From the NCBI RefSeq assembly GCF_001613125.1, contig NZ_BDBT01000012.1:142943-206942 (forward strand): a stretch of 64,000 nucleotides of DNA. The letters run 5' to 3'. The position numbers were made by a program, and so were the translations under genes. Positions 28,134 to 37,438 of the stretch are shown here, piece after piece (the first letter of the stretch is position 1; each line of letters opens with the position of its first letter). The DNA is from Nocardia shimofusensis NBRC 100134. Lineage in GTDB: Bacteria > Actinomycetota > Actinomycetes > Mycobacteriales > Mycobacteriaceae. The notes under the pieces are model-generated. The model saw nothing but the letters and a program-made list of their open reading frames with translations. It had not been told where the DNA came from and made no database searches.

Positions 28134-28588
28134 GCTAGTTGCGGCGGGTTCACCGGCGCTTCTCGATTCCTGACCGGTCTGGTGACTTTCTTGACCACGA
28201 GCGAGGGCAGATCCACCGGCGCTTCGGCGGCCTGTTTGCGGTAGGCGCTGGGGGACATGCCGACAAGCTCGGTGAAACGGGTGCTGAAGGTGCCCAGCGA
28301 GGAGCAGCCGACGTCGAAGCAGACCTCGGTGACGCTCAGATCGCCGCGGCGCAGCAGGGCCATGGCCCGCTCGATGCGGCGGGTCATCAGATAGCTGTAG
28401 GGAGATTCGCCGTACGCGGCGCGGAACTGCCTGCTCAGGTGCCCCGCGGACATGTGCGCGTCGCGCGCCAGCGCCTCGACGTCGAGGGGGCGGGCGTATT
28501 CGCGGTCGATGCGGTCGCGCACCCGGCGCAATCGAGCGAGATCACGGAGGCGCTGATCAGAGCCGTTCTTTCCGGTCACCTGCCCCAT
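28130..28588 (-). CDS. AraC-family regulator (HTH-only, short)
   Basis: A 152-residue protein with the double HTH of AraC/XylS at about residues 24-122 (LARDAHMSAGHLSRQFRAAY, then VCFDVGCSSLGTFSTRF). No N-terminal effector domain precedes it, so it resembles the SoxS/MarA-like short class and would be controlled by its level or by partners. The C-terminal 30 residues are basic. Coupled to the downstream VOC gene, which suggests that gene is its target or effector handler. Confidence 0.85.
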   Translation of the reverse strand: MGQVTGKNGSDQRLRDLARLRRVRDRIDREYARPLDVEALARDAHMSAGHLSRQFRAAYGESPYSYLMTRRIERAMALLRRGDLSVTEVCFDVGCSSLGTFSTRFTELVGMSPSAYRKQAAEAPVDLPSLVVKKVTRPVRNREAPVNPPQLA

Positions 28589-28839
28589 CGTCGCACACTC
28601 GGCGACTTCGATGAGCGGTGGCGCGACACGCGGATGACGCCGTGCCCGGTGCTCATGTCCGCCCTGAGCGATTCGTCAGGGCCCGAACCGCTCCGCTCGC
28701 ACCCGTCCTCGCCCGGAGTGCGATCGTCGAAACCGGACATTTCCACGGTCTGCGGGACTATCCTGAGCGCCACCGTCGCCGGTCCGGCCGTGTCCGCGAC
28801 GGTCGGAGGGGCGGTGTCGTCGTCGGTCAGGAGGTCACG

Positions 28840-29055
28840 ATGTCGAAGCGCGTCACGGCTCGCACGGTGTGGCGGTACCTCGAGCGTGGATTCCTCCTCT
28901 ACGGCGCGGGCGTCGGCGGCCTGATGCCCTGCTACGAGGAGTGGCTGCGCCGCGCCCGGGACGAGGAACGCGCCGACGCGCCGGAACGGGACGCTCACTG
29001 GGACTGGTCCGTGCCGTACCGGTGGTACGACGACGCCGCGCACGGGCCGCGGTAG
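28840..29055 (+). CDS. Small conserved-looking hypothetical protein
   Basis: A 71-residue protein from ATG 28840 with a strong AGGAGG about 6 bases upstream. It is rich in Trp, Tyr, Arg and acidic residues (for example ERGFLLYGAGVGGLMPCYEEW and DWSVPYRWYDD). No signal peptide or clear transmembrane helix. I do not recognise a family. The good ribosome-binding site and GC3 support coding. It stands alone between an AraC-type gene and the PhoD-like gene. Confidence 0.55.
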   Translation: MSKRVTARTVWRYLERGFLLYGAGVGGLMPCYEEWLRRARDEERADAPERDAHWDWSVPYRWYDDAAHGPR

Positions 29056-29115
29056 CACCGGACACCGCGGAAGCCCCGAGGTCGCGGAGGAACCGAGGCT
29101 CGGGTCCGAGCCCGG

Positions 29116-30738
29116 TCAGCGCCCGCCGGGAACCGACGCCCTTCCCGAGGTCGGCGCGGACTGTTCGGAGTCCTCGAGGACCCCCGGCACGCCGCTCTCC
29201 ACGACATAGGTTGCCCGGGTGTGGATCGGCGCACCCGGGCGGTCGATGTAGGGGACGACCCGGAAGTCGTTGCGCCAGAGCCGATGATCCAGATCCACCC
29301 GCACGTAGCCGCGCTGAGAGTTGAAGAACTGCAGGTCCGGATTGGCGGCGAGCAGCACACGGCCGATGTCGTCGACATCCCGGCCGTTGCCGCCGGTGGT
29401 GATCGAGGTGCCGGTGAATTCCGCGGCGACCACCGGCGCTCCGGGATCGGAGTAGTCCGCGCGCAGATTCGCGGCGTGGTTCTGGTGGCGGTCGCCGGTG
29501 ATGACGACCAGATTCTCGACGCCGCGCCGCGCGGCCGTGCCGAGGACGAGATCGCGGTCGGCGGTGTAGCCGTCCCACGAGTCGGTCGAGACCCGCAGCC
29601 CTGGTCCGGGGTCGATGTCGGTCTCGCCCATCCCGACCTGGTTACCGAGGATCTGCCAGCGGGCCGTCGATGTCGTCAGCCCGTCGAGCAGCCAGTCCCG
29701 TTGCGTGCCACCGAGAATGGTGCGCTCGGGGTCGGCGACCTCGGGACAGTCCGAGGTGGTGTTCTCACTGCAGACCTGGACCGATCGGTACTGACGGGTG
29801 TCGAGCATGGTGAGCTCGGCCAGATCACCCCAGCCGAAACGCCGGTGCAGCAGCATCGACGCCCCGTCCGGCAGCTGGGCCAGGCGCAACGGCTGGTGCT
29901 CGTACATGGCCTGGAACGCGGCGGCCTTGCGGCGGCGGAACAACGGGGGCACGCGGTAGATGTCGAAGCCGAGACCGGGATGGTCGGCAGCCCAGTTGTT
30001 GTCGACCTCGTGATCGTCGAAGGTGACTATCCACGGGAAGGCGGCATGCGCGTCGCGCAGCGGTTGCTCGGCCTTGCCCTGGGCGTAGCGGAGGCGATAG
30101 CCGGCCAGGTCGGTGGCTTCGCCGGTGAGGATCGCGGGCTCGTCGAGCCGGTTGTGCCGCCAGCTCTTCTCGTAGATGTAGTCGCCGAGGTGCACTACCA
30201 GTTCGAGGTCCTCGGCGGCCAGATGCTCGTAGGCGGTGAAGTAACCCGCGCTCCAGGCCTGGCAGGACGCGAAGGCGAAGCGCAGCCGCTCGACCGCCTG
30301 GCCGTGGGCGGGTGCGGTCCGGGTGCGGCCCACCGGGGAGATCACCGATCCGGCGCGGAACCGGTAGTAGTACCAGCGGTCCGGCTCCAGGCCGTGGATC
30401 TCCGGATGCACCGAATGCGCCAGTTCCCTGGTGGCCACAGCCGTGCCGCGACGCACCACCGAACGGAAGTGCTCGTCGTGGGCGAGTTCGTAGTCGACCG
30501 AGACCGGGGCGTTCATCATGCCGCCGTGCCCGTCGGGGGCGAGTGGGTCGGGCGCGAGCCTGGTCCACAGCACGACGCTGTCGGGAGCGGGGTCCCCGGA
30601 GGCGACGCCCAGCGTGAACGGGTCCGCCGACCAGCGCGGCGTGCGGAATCGGCCGCTGCTCGCCGCCGACGTTCCCACCAGCACGGCGACCGACCCGGCG
30701 GCGGCGAGGCGCAGCGCCTGCCTGCGGGGGATTGCCAT
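29116..30738 (-). CDS. PhoD-family alkaline phosphatase/phosphodiesterase, Tat-exported
   Basis: A 540-residue protein. The N-terminus MAIPRRQALRLAAAGSVAVL is a twin-arginine signal. The Ig-like N-terminal PhoD domain (about 35-140) is followed by the metallophosphatase core: FASCQAWSAGYFTAYEHL, HLGDYIYE near 185, TFDDHEVDNNW near 250 and VITGDRHQNHAANL near 415. These hold the Fe/Ca active site. The enzyme would release phosphate from mono- and diesters (for example teichoic acid) outside the cell. No pho box was recognised. Confidence 0.92.
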   Translation of the reverse strand: MAIPRRQALRLAAAGSVAVLVGTSAASSGRFRTPRWSADPFTLGVASGDPAPDSVVLWTRLAPDPLAPDGHGGMMNAPVSVDYELAHDEHFRSVVRRGTAVATRELAHSVHPEIHGLEPDRWYYYRFRAGSVISPVGRTRTAPAHGQAVERLRFAFASCQAWSAGYFTAYEHLAAEDLELVVHLGDYIYEKSWRHNRLDEPAILTGEATDLAGYRLRYAQGKAEQPLRDAHAAFPWIVTFDDHEVDNNWAADHPGLGFDIYRVPPLFRRRKAAAFQAMYEHQPLRLAQLPDGASMLLHRRFGWGDLAELTMLDTRQYRSVQVCSENTTSDCPEVADPERTILGGTQRDWLLDGLTTSTARWQILGNQVGMGETDIDPGPGLRVSTDSWDGYTADRDLVLGTAARRGVENLVVITGDRHQNHAANLRADYSDPGAPVVAAEFTGTSITTGGNGRDVDDIGRVLLAANPDLQFFNSQRGYVRVDLDHRLWRNDFRVVPYIDRPGAPIHTRATYVVESGVPGVLEDSEQSAPTSGRASVPGGR

Positions 30739-30881
30739 ATCGCCACGTTACCGCCACGGGACCCCTCGGGGCGGTCTGTCGGTGGCTCGTCCCGGGTGTG
30801 GCCGAGCTCGCTTCCTGGTTGATCGCGGCGGTGCTGGGTACGTCCGAACGTGACACCGTCCGACGATAGGAAAGGCACCAG

Positions 30882-31361
30882 ATGTCTCAGCCCATCACCA
30901 GCACCCTCGATTCCGAGCAGCAGCGCATCGCGGGCGACGCCTTGCGTGCGACGGTGGTCGATCTGATCGATCTCTCGCTGATCGCCAAGCAAGCGCACTG
31001 GAACGTCATCGGCCCGAACTTCCGGTCGGTGCACCTGGCGCTGGACGAGCTCGTCACCGCGGCCCGTGACTTCACCGACTCGGCGGCCGAGCGCGCGACC
31101 GCCATCGGCGTCAGCCCCGACGGCCGGGCCGCCACCGTCGGCCGTGATTCCGGCGCGATCGGCATCGGCGACGGCTGGCTCGAGGACACCGCCGTGATCG
31201 ACTCGATCGTGGCCAACCTCGCCGCGATCATCAGCAGACTGCGCGAGCGCATCGACGCCACCGAGAAGGCCGACCCGGTCACCCAGGATCTGATCATCGC
31301 GATCGCCGCACGACTCGAGCAACTGCACTGGATGTGGCAGGCGCAGGTCGCCTCGGCCTGA
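30882..31361 (+). CDS. dps: Dps-family ferritin-like DNA-protection protein
   Basis: A 159-residue four-helix-bundle protein. QAHWNVIGPNFRSVHLALDEL is the ferroxidase signature, with H39, H51 and D55; the second Asp/Glu set is DFTDSAAERA. Dps dodecamers oxidise Fe(II) with H2O2, store ferric iron and bind DNA in stress. AGGAAAGG lies upstream of the ATG. A strong hairpin follows at 31387-31423. The basic N-terminal tail used for DNA binding in E. coli is short here. Confidence 0.92.
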   Translation: MSQPITSTLDSEQQRIAGDALRATVVDLIDLSLIAKQAHWNVIGPNFRSVHLALDELVTAARDFTDSAAERATAIGVSPDGRAATVGRDSGAIGIGDGWLEDTAVIDSIVANLAAIISRLRERIDATEKADPVTQDLIIAIAARLEQLHWMWQAQVASA

Positions 31362-31386
31362 CGTCTCACCCGACAGCGACCCCTCG

Positions 31387-31423
31387 GGCGCGCCTGCCGC
31401 CGACCAACGGCGGCGGGCGCGCC
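31387..31423 (+). terminator. Terminator hairpin after dps
   Basis: 16-base G/C-rich arms (GGCGCGCCTGCCGCCG and its complement, one G-U pair) around ACCAA, 26 bases after the dps stop. No U-run, as is common in high-GC actinobacteria. Confidence 0.75.
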
Positions 31424-31592
31424 TTCGGTGTCGCTCCCATGCCCACCGGACCCGGCTGGTTAGACGGCACAATCTTCGCCGTGTGGGCTATCGCGCGGGG
31501 CCGTCGATGGCGTTCACTCATAGCCTGGCGTCGAATGTTCTGCGGTGCCGCACAGCTGCATCCGCACATCTCCGTCACCGGAAAGGAAAGCA

Positions 31593-32603
31593 ATGGCCGG
31601 ATTCGGGTTCACGGGGCGACGGAGGCTGGGGAGCCGGTCTTTCGGTGCGGTAGCGGCCGCGGCGGCGCTGTTGCTCGGCGGACTCGGGCCCGCGCGAGGA
31701 GACGGCCCAGGACCCGCCATCAACAGCGTTCGGCCAGGTGCCGAGCGGGCGCTGACCGTCGAGGTGTACTCGCCCGCCATGAAGGGCAGCACCGAAGTGC
31801 TCGTCCTGCCCGCAGCCGACCCGACTCGGCCCGCCCCCACCCTCTACCTGCTCAACGGCGCCTCCGGTCACGTCGACGGCAGCTGGCACGACAGCACCGA
31901 CTACCAGAGCTATTTCGCCGGCAAGCAGGTCAACGTCGTCATCCCCCTGGGTGGCGCGGGCAGCTACTTCACCGATTGGCAGGCCGAGGATCCGGTGCTG
32001 GGCACCCAGCGCTGGGGGACCTTCCTCACCGAGGAACTTCCGCCGCTCATCGACGAAAGATTCGGTGGGAACGGCGCGAACGCGGTCGTCGGGGTCTCCA
32101 TGTCGGGCACGTCGGTCTTCCAGCTCGCCCTCGGCGCGCCGGGCCTGTATCGCGCGATCGGCTCGTTCAGCGGCTGCGTGCGCACCAGTGACCCGCAGGG
32201 CCAGGTGATGGTCAATGCCGTCGTGGCGGCGCATCGCGGTAATCCGGTGAACATGTGGGGTCCACCGAGCGACCCGACGTGGCAGGCCAACGACCCGTAT
32301 CTGCACGCCGACGGCCTGCGCGGCACCGAGATCTACATCTCCAGCGGCTCCGGCCTTCCCGGCCCGTACGACTCACCGGCCGCGGTGGGCGGCGACTCGT
32401 TCGAACTCGGCTACCGCCTGCTGTTCGGTGCGCCGCTGGAGGCGGTGACCAACATGTGCACGCTGCAGCTGCGAGAACGGTTGCGAGAGCTCGAGATACC
32501 GGCCACCATCGACCTGCGGCCCACCGGCACGCACGCCTGGGACTACTGGCAGGAAGACCTGCACAAGGCGTGGCCGGTCTTCGAAGCGGCCTTGAGCCGC
32601 TGA
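31593..32603 (+). CDS. Secreted antigen-85-like esterase / mycolyltransferase family
   Basis: A 336-residue protein with a signal peptide (RRRLGSRSFGAVAAAAALLL, cleavage near residue 36). The alpha/beta-hydrolase core follows: LYLLNGASG, then the nucleophile elbow GVSMSG with S169, the acid region FELGYRLLF and the His in GTHAWDYW. This matches antigen-85-type mycolyltransferases, which move mycolates between trehalose esters, or secreted esterases of the same family. ATG 31593 follows GGAAAGG. Whether it transfers mycolate or only hydrolyses cannot be told. Confidence 0.85.
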   Translation: MAGFGFTGRRRLGSRSFGAVAAAAALLLGGLGPARGDGPGPAINSVRPGAERALTVEVYSPAMKGSTEVLVLPAADPTRPAPTLYLLNGASGHVDGSWHDSTDYQSYFAGKQVNVVIPLGGAGSYFTDWQAEDPVLGTQRWGTFLTEELPPLIDERFGGNGANAVVGVSMSGTSVFQLALGAPGLYRAIGSFSGCVRTSDPQGQVMVNAVVAAHRGNPVNMWGPPSDPTWQANDPYLHADGLRGTEIYISSGSGLPGPYDSPAAVGGDSFELGYRLLFGAPLEAVTNMCTLQLRERLRELEIPATIDLRPTGTHAWDYWQEDLHKAWPVFEAALSR

Positions 32604-32637
32604 CCCACGACGATCGCGAGCCGCGGCCTGCCGGTGC

Positions 32638-34206
32638 TCAGCCGAGCAGGCCGCCCATGAAGCCGCTGGTCTGACCGGATTCCTGCCCACTGCCGGTGCC
32701 CGCGACGAACCCGCCGGGTGGGAGTTCCGAAGGCTGCACGATGACGAAGCCGCGTCCGCTGAACGCGAGCGTCAGACCCTCACCGGTGGTGCGGCCGAGC
32801 AAGGTGCCCAGACCGAACGAGTCGTTGCGCTTGATGCCGGTCTGCAGACTCGACGACCACGCCACCGCGGCTTGCGGGTCGGCATAGGTCGGCTGGTCGA
32901 CGTTCAGCACCACGGGAGTGCCCTCGGTCGTGAGGGCGATGCGCCCGCGCCCGGTGAACACGCAGTTGAAAAGACCCGCGTTGCTTGCGAATCCGGCTGC
33001 GCCCTGCACCCGCTTGATGTCGAAGCGCAGTGAGCTGTCGAAGGCGAGCACATTGGCGCCGTTGACGGTGAGCCCGTCGGAGCCGTCGAGATCGATCAGG
33101 TGCACGTCGGCGGCGGCATTGGCCAGGAACAGATCACCGCGCCCGGAGACCTTCATCAGCGGCACGCCCTCCCCGGTGAGCCGGGCCTGGATCGCGCGTC
33201 CGATGCCACCGGAACCCTGTGCCTGGAAATTCAATTCGCCCTGGTAGGCCACCATCGAGCCGGACCTGGCCATGACATCGCCGTTGACTCCGACCTTGAT
33301 CATCTTGCCGCCCTGCTTCTGGATGCCGAGGCCGTTGACCTCGGCGTGGCGGGCGTCGAACAGATCGCTCTGCATCGGCAGTGCTCCTTGCTGTGGGGCG
33401 ATCGGGGGTGGGGCGGGGTGGGATGGCTGGGGAGGAGCGGATGGCACGCCGTATGGCGGCGGCTGTCCGGGGGCGCCCGCGGGTGGGTATCCGGGGCCGG
33501 CCGGAGGGAGGTGACGTCCCCCCGGCACACCCGATGGTGGCGGGTGGCCGGGCGAACCGTGCGGAGGCGAAAGATAGCCGCCGCCGGGCACGGCGTTCCC
33601 CGGTGACCGGTCGCCGGACTGTGGGGCGGCCCCGCGCGGCGCTCCCGGCGTGTGGGGCGGCGGTGGTGCCGGATGTGCGCGTGCGGGCGGCGGCGGGGAA
33701 TCCGGTTCGTCGTCGACGTTCACCCCGAACGCGGTGGCGATTCCCGCCAAACCGTTGTCGTATCCCTGGCCGACAGCGCGGATCTTCCAGGCGCCCGCGC
33801 GCCGGTAGATCTCCACACAGACCACGGCGGTCTCGGTGGTCAGCCCGGTGATGGGGAAAGTCAGTGTGCCCGAATCGGATCCGATGGTCACCGTGAGACC
33901 GCCCGCCGCCGCCAGGGTGGTGGCGGCGCCGCGCCCGTCCAGACTCGCCGCGACCACGACGGTCTCGATGTCCGGCGGCAGCGCGGAGGTCTGCACATCG
34001 ACCATGTCCGGCCCGCCGCGTCCGTGCCGGTAGAGCACCCCGTGCCCGGCGGGCTGGTTGAAGAACACGAAATCGCCGTCGGCCCGCACTCGCCCCGACG
34101 AATTCAACAGCAGCGCGGACACGTCCAGCGGGGCGGCGCTGGTGACGGTGATCGTCATCCGATCCCCTGGCGCGGGACGGTTCTCCCCGGGGGCCAGCGC
34201 CGTCAC
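32638..34206 (-). CDS. TerD-AIM24 fusion protein
   Basis: A 522-residue protein. Residues 1-170 are a TerD domain (stress/tellurite-resistance family, Ca-binding; GDFVFFNQPA and GNG-like YDNGLAGIATAFGV). Residues about 170-285 are a Pro/Gly-rich disordered linker. Residues about 288-495 are an AIM24-like beta-barrel (GRGDLFLANAAADVHLIDL, SGRGFVIVQPSE). TerD proteins take part in chemical-stress, phage-defence and membrane-linked complexes. AIM24 domains are often joined to them in actinobacteria. The C-terminus is Gly-rich. No other ter genes are in the window. Confidence 0.88.
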   Translation of the reverse strand: MTALAPGENRPAPGDRMTITVTSAAPLDVSALLLNSSGRVRADGDFVFFNQPAGHGVLYRHGRGGPDMVDVQTSALPPDIETVVVAASLDGRGAATTLAAAGGLTVTIGSDSGTLTFPITGLTTETAVVCVEIYRRAGAWKIRAVGQGYDNGLAGIATAFGVNVDDEPDSPPPPARAHPAPPPPHTPGAPRGAAPQSGDRSPGNAVPGGGYLSPPHGSPGHPPPSGVPGGRHLPPAGPGYPPAGAPGQPPPYGVPSAPPQPSHPAPPPIAPQQGALPMQSDLFDARHAEVNGLGIQKQGGKMIKVGVNGDVMARSGSMVAYQGELNFQAQGSGGIGRAIQARLTGEGVPLMKVSGRGDLFLANAAADVHLIDLDGSDGLTVNGANVLAFDSSLRFDIKRVQGAAGFASNAGLFNCVFTGRGRIALTTEGTPVVLNVDQPTYADPQAAVAWSSSLQTGIKRNDSFGLGTLLGRTTGEGLTLAFSGRGFVIVQPSELPPGGFVAGTGSGQESGQTSGFMGGLLG

Positions 34207-34420
34207 GACGCGCCCCCGGCGTCACCGTTCGATATCGCACTCACGGTTCCAAGTCTGTCCCGGATCTCGATTTCGCGCCACGTCCTTCCTCGGGCGCGCC
34301 TGTCGACCCGCCGGTGCCGCGTCGTGTGCGTAGTCCGCGCGCGTGAACTCCGCGGGGACACCGCGCCCTGACAGCGGCGCGCCTGTTGACCCGTCGATCA
34401 TCGCGGGGCAGGGTGGTGCG

Positions 34421-35377
34421 ATGGGCAGCGACGAGGAGCGCGCGGGCGTCCGGATGACGAATCTCGATCAGCCGCTGTTCGACGGGGCCGAGGAGACCAA
34501 GCGGGATCTGCTCGACTATCTGGAGGCGGTCGCCGAACCGTTGATCGGGCAGTTGCGTGACCGTCCGCTGTCGGTGGTGCGGGTGCGTTCCGGGCAGGAA
34601 CCGTTCATGCAGAAGAACCTGCCGAAGTACGCGCCGGACTTCGTCCCGCGGGTCACCACCTGGGCGGCGAGTGTGAACCGGATGATCACCTATCCGCTGT
34701 GCCAGGACCTGCCGACCCTGATGTGGCTGGGTAACCAGCGTGCCGTCGAGTACCACCCGACATTGCTCACCACGGACAGCGAGGCCGGGCAGACACACCT
34801 GGTGCTCGACCTGGATCCGTCGCCGGGCCAGACCTTCCGGCACGCGGTACTCGCCGCCCTGCTCATCAAGGAGGCACTGGCGGCCGACGGCCTGTCCGGC
34901 GTGGTGAAGACCAGCGGTTCGAAGGGCGTGCACGTCTTCGTCCCTATCGAACCGGGCATCCCGCTCGCGGACGCGGCCGCCGCTACCAGAGCGATCGCGG
35001 CCCGCGCCGAACGGCTCGACCCGGATCTGGCGACCACCGCCTTCATCCGTGAGGACCGGGAAGGCAAGGTATTCCTCGATTCCACCCGTTCGGGCGGCGC
35101 GACGGTGGTCTCGGTCTACAGTCCCCGGGTGCGGCCCGGTGTGCCGGTGTCGTTTCCGGTGAGCTGGTCCGACCTGTCCGATGTCGCGCCCGGCGACTTC
35201 ACCATCCGCACCGCGCCCGGGCTTCTCGCCGGTAGCGACCCCTGGCAGGAAGAGATGCCCGCGCCGCAAGCGCTTCCGGCGGATCTCGTCGAGGAGGGGC
35301 ACACGATCCCGGTCGCGCGCGTGCAGGCCATGCACGAGGGCAAGCGTCGTGCTCGCGCCCGCCGCGAGGGCTCGTGA
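34421..35377 (+). CDS. LigD-type archaeo-eukaryotic primase/polymerase domain protein
   Basis: A 318-residue stand-alone polymerase domain of the NHEJ ligase-D family. The catalytic metal motif is D130-x-D132 in LVLDLDPS, the nucleotide-binding segment is SGSKGVHV (165-172), and the third acidic element is near FIREDREGKVFLD. No ligase or nuclease domain is attached. Such proteins fill gaps and add ribonucleotides at double-strand breaks, usually with Ku. No ku gene is in the window. ATG 34421 is chosen; a GTG at 34343 would add 26 unlikely residues. Confidence 0.88.
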   Translation: MGSDEERAGVRMTNLDQPLFDGAEETKRDLLDYLEAVAEPLIGQLRDRPLSVVRVRSGQEPFMQKNLPKYAPDFVPRVTTWAASVNRMITYPLCQDLPTLMWLGNQRAVEYHPTLLTTDSEAGQTHLVLDLDPSPGQTFRHAVLAALLIKEALAADGLSGVVKTSGSKGVHVFVPIEPGIPLADAAAATRAIAARAERLDPDLATTAFIREDREGKVFLDSTRSGGATVVSVYSPRVRPGVPVSFPVSWSDLSDVAPGDFTIRTAPGLLAGSDPWQEEMPAPQALPADLVEEGHTIPVARVQAMHEGKRRARARREGS

Positions 35378-36363
35378 GTACGCCGTTGCTGCACAAGCGT
35401 TTCCCCGAACTGCGCGAGAGCCTGCCGAGACTGCCCCTCGGCACCGCGCCCACACCGGTCCGGGAACTGACCGCGCTGTCCGGCAGAACCACAGTGTGGC
35501 TCAAAGACGACGGCGCGTTCGGCGACGGCGGCTGGGGCGGCAACAAGGTGCGCAAGCTCGAATGGCTGTTGGCCGAGGCGGTGCGCCGCGAGAAGCGTAC
35601 GGTGCTGACCTTCGGCGCGCTCGGCACCAACTGGGGCCTGGCCACCGCTCGCTATGCCCGCGACCACGGCCTGGACACCGCGCTCGCCCTGGTCGATCAG
35701 CCGCTCGACGACCATGTGCGCGCACAACTGGAGCGTCTGCGGGAATCCGGGGCCCGGCTGTACTTCACCCGCACCAAGGCTCGCACCTATGCGGCGGCGC
35801 CGTATCTGATGCTGCGACATCGCCCTTCGTACCTGGTGCCGCCCGGGGGTTCCAACGAGTTCGGCGTGCTCGGCTATGTCGAGGCCGCCTTCGAGATCGC
35901 CGCACAGATCGAGGCCGGACAGCTGCCGCGTCCCGGTCGTGTCGTGGTGCCCGTCGGTTCCGGCGGCACGGCGGCCGGGTTGTGGCTCGGGCTCGAGCTC
36001 GCCGGGTTGGCCGACGTCACGGTTGTCGCGGTGGTCGTCAACGACACGCTGCGACTGGACCATCGGTCCCTGGGTGCGCTCGCCGGCCGCTGCGTGCGAC
36101 TGCTGCGCGCCCGTGGCGCGGTGTTCTCCGCCCCGGCGCTGCGAACCGACCGGTTGCTCGTCACTCGGGAATGGCTCGGCCCCGGTTACGGGTATTCCAC
36201 GCCGGAAGGAGCCGCCGCCCTGCGCACGGCGGGGGACCGGGAAGGACTCTCGCTCGAACCGGTCTACACAGGCAAGGCCATGGCCGCGACGCTGGAACTC
36301 GCCTCGTCGCACGCCGAAGACGAACGGCCGCTGCTGTTCGTGAACACGAACGGCCCGCGATGA
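35374..36363 (+). CDS. PLP-dependent ACC deaminase / D-cysteine desulfhydrase family
   Basis: A 329-residue fold-type II PLP enzyme. K58 in WGGNKVRK is the expected Schiff-base lysine. GALGTNWGLATARYA matches the substrate loop, and PVGSGGTAAGLWLG is the phosphate-binding loop. Family members open ACC to ammonia and 2-oxobutanoate or split D-cysteine; the two are hard to separate by sequence. The GTG start overlaps the stop of the LigD-like gene, an unexpected coupling. No sulfur or ethylene-related genes are nearby. Confidence 0.85.
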   Translation: MSTPLLHKRFPELRESLPRLPLGTAPTPVRELTALSGRTTVWLKDDGAFGDGGWGGNKVRKLEWLLAEAVRREKRTVLTFGALGTNWGLATARYARDHGLDTALALVDQPLDDHVRAQLERLRESGARLYFTRTKARTYAAAPYLMLRHRPSYLVPPGGSNEFGVLGYVEAAFEIAAQIEAGQLPRPGRVVVPVGSGGTAAGLWLGLELAGLADVTVVAVVVNDTLRLDHRSLGALAGRCVRLLRARGAVFSAPALRTDRLLVTREWLGPGYGYSTPEGAAALRTAGDREGLSLEPVYTGKAMAATLELASSHAEDERPLLFVNTNGPR

Positions 36364-36529
36364 CCGTCCGGTCGGGTCGGCGCGGCCGGCGTGGACAACG
36401 CGCGGCACCTCGTTCCCATCCTCCGATGTCGCGGCTCGTGGCGGTGCCGTTCGCTCACGGTCGCCGTGCGCTGGGGTGGAGGGCGCCGAACCCCTAGTGT
36501 GGATGGAGTTACACACGGGAAGGATGCGC

Positions 36530-37438
36530 GTGCGGCTGGAGATACGGGGACTGGCGAAACGGTTCGGTGCGGTGACCGCGCTGAGCGATGTGGGTTTCGA
36601 GGTCGGGGCGGGGGAGATCTTCGGGTTCGTCGGCAGCAACGGCGCGGGCAAGTCGACCACCATGCGGATCGTGCTCGGCGTGCTCGCCGCCGACGCCGGT
36701 GACGTCCGATTCGGCGGCGCGCCGGTCGATTTCGCGTTGCGCAGGCAATTCGGATACATGCCGGAGGAGCGGGGGCTGTATCCGAAGATGAAGGTGGCCG
36801 AGCAGTTGCGCTATCTGGCCGAGTTGCACGGATTGGACAGGCGCTCGGCGGCCGAGGAAGTCGATCGCTGGTGTGAGCGGCTGGGGATCGCCGACAAGCG
36901 GGAACGCAGGCTGGAGGAATTGAGCCTCGGCAATCAGCAGCGCGCCCAGCTGGCGGCCGCGCTGGTGCACCGGCCACGACTGCTGGTGCTCGACGAGCCG
37001 TTCTCCGGGCTCGATCCGGTGGCGGTGGATGTCATGAGCGAAGTGCTGCGGGAACAATCCGCGGCCGGGGTGCCGGTGATGTTCTCCTCGCACCAGCTCG
37101 ATCTGGTGCAGCGGCTGTGCGATCGGGTCGGCATCATCGTCGCGGGCAGCATGCGAGCGGTGGGCACGGTGGCCGAGCTGCGGTCGCGCGGTGGGCGCAG
37201 GTTGGCGGTGAGTGTGCCGGACGCGCCGCCGGATTGGGCCGACGCGTTGCCGGGTGTGCGGGTGCTCGAGCACAGCGCGACCGAACCGGGGGAGCCGCCG
37301 CGGACGCTGCTGGCTCTCGACCAGGACGCCGACGATCAGCTGGTGCTCGATGCCGCGCTGCGCACCGGCCCGGTTCGGCATTTCGCCTCCTACCAGGCTT
37401 CCCTGACCGAGCTCTTCCGCGAGGTGGTCGCGGCATGA
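36530..37438 (+). CDS. ABC transporter ATP-binding protein (NatA-like)
   Basis: A 302-residue ATPase. Walker A is GSNGAGKSTT near residue 37. The signature region is LSLGNQQRAQLAAAL, the QQ variant common in NatA-like exporters. Walker B is LLVLDEPFSGLDPVAVDV, with the H-loop His in SSHQLDLVQ. A C-terminal domain of 90 residues follows. GTG 36530 has GGAAGG 6 bases upstream; ATG 36524 is directly adjacent to that site and less likely. A TAGTGT -10-like hexamer is at 36495-36500. Pairs with the permease downstream. Confidence 0.9.
   Translation: MRLEIRGLAKRFGAVTALSDVGFEVGAGEIFGFVGSNGAGKSTTMRIVLGVLAADAGDVRFGGAPVDFALRRQFGYMPEERGLYPKMKVAEQLRYLAELHGLDRRSAAEEVDRWCERLGIADKRERRLEELSLGNQQRAQLAAALVHRPRLLVLDEPFSGLDPVAVDVMSEVLREQSAAGVPVMFSSHQLDLVQRLCDRVGIIVAGSMRAVGTVAELRSRGGRRLAVSVPDAPPDWADALPGVRVLEHSATEPGEPPRTLLALDQDADDQLVLDAALRTGPVRHFASYQASLTELFREVVAA

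Noticed and set aside
29221..30822. A 533-codon plus-strand open frame opposite the PhoD-like gene
   Set aside because: The minus strand encodes a full Tat-exported phosphatase; the plus frame has no recognisable features.
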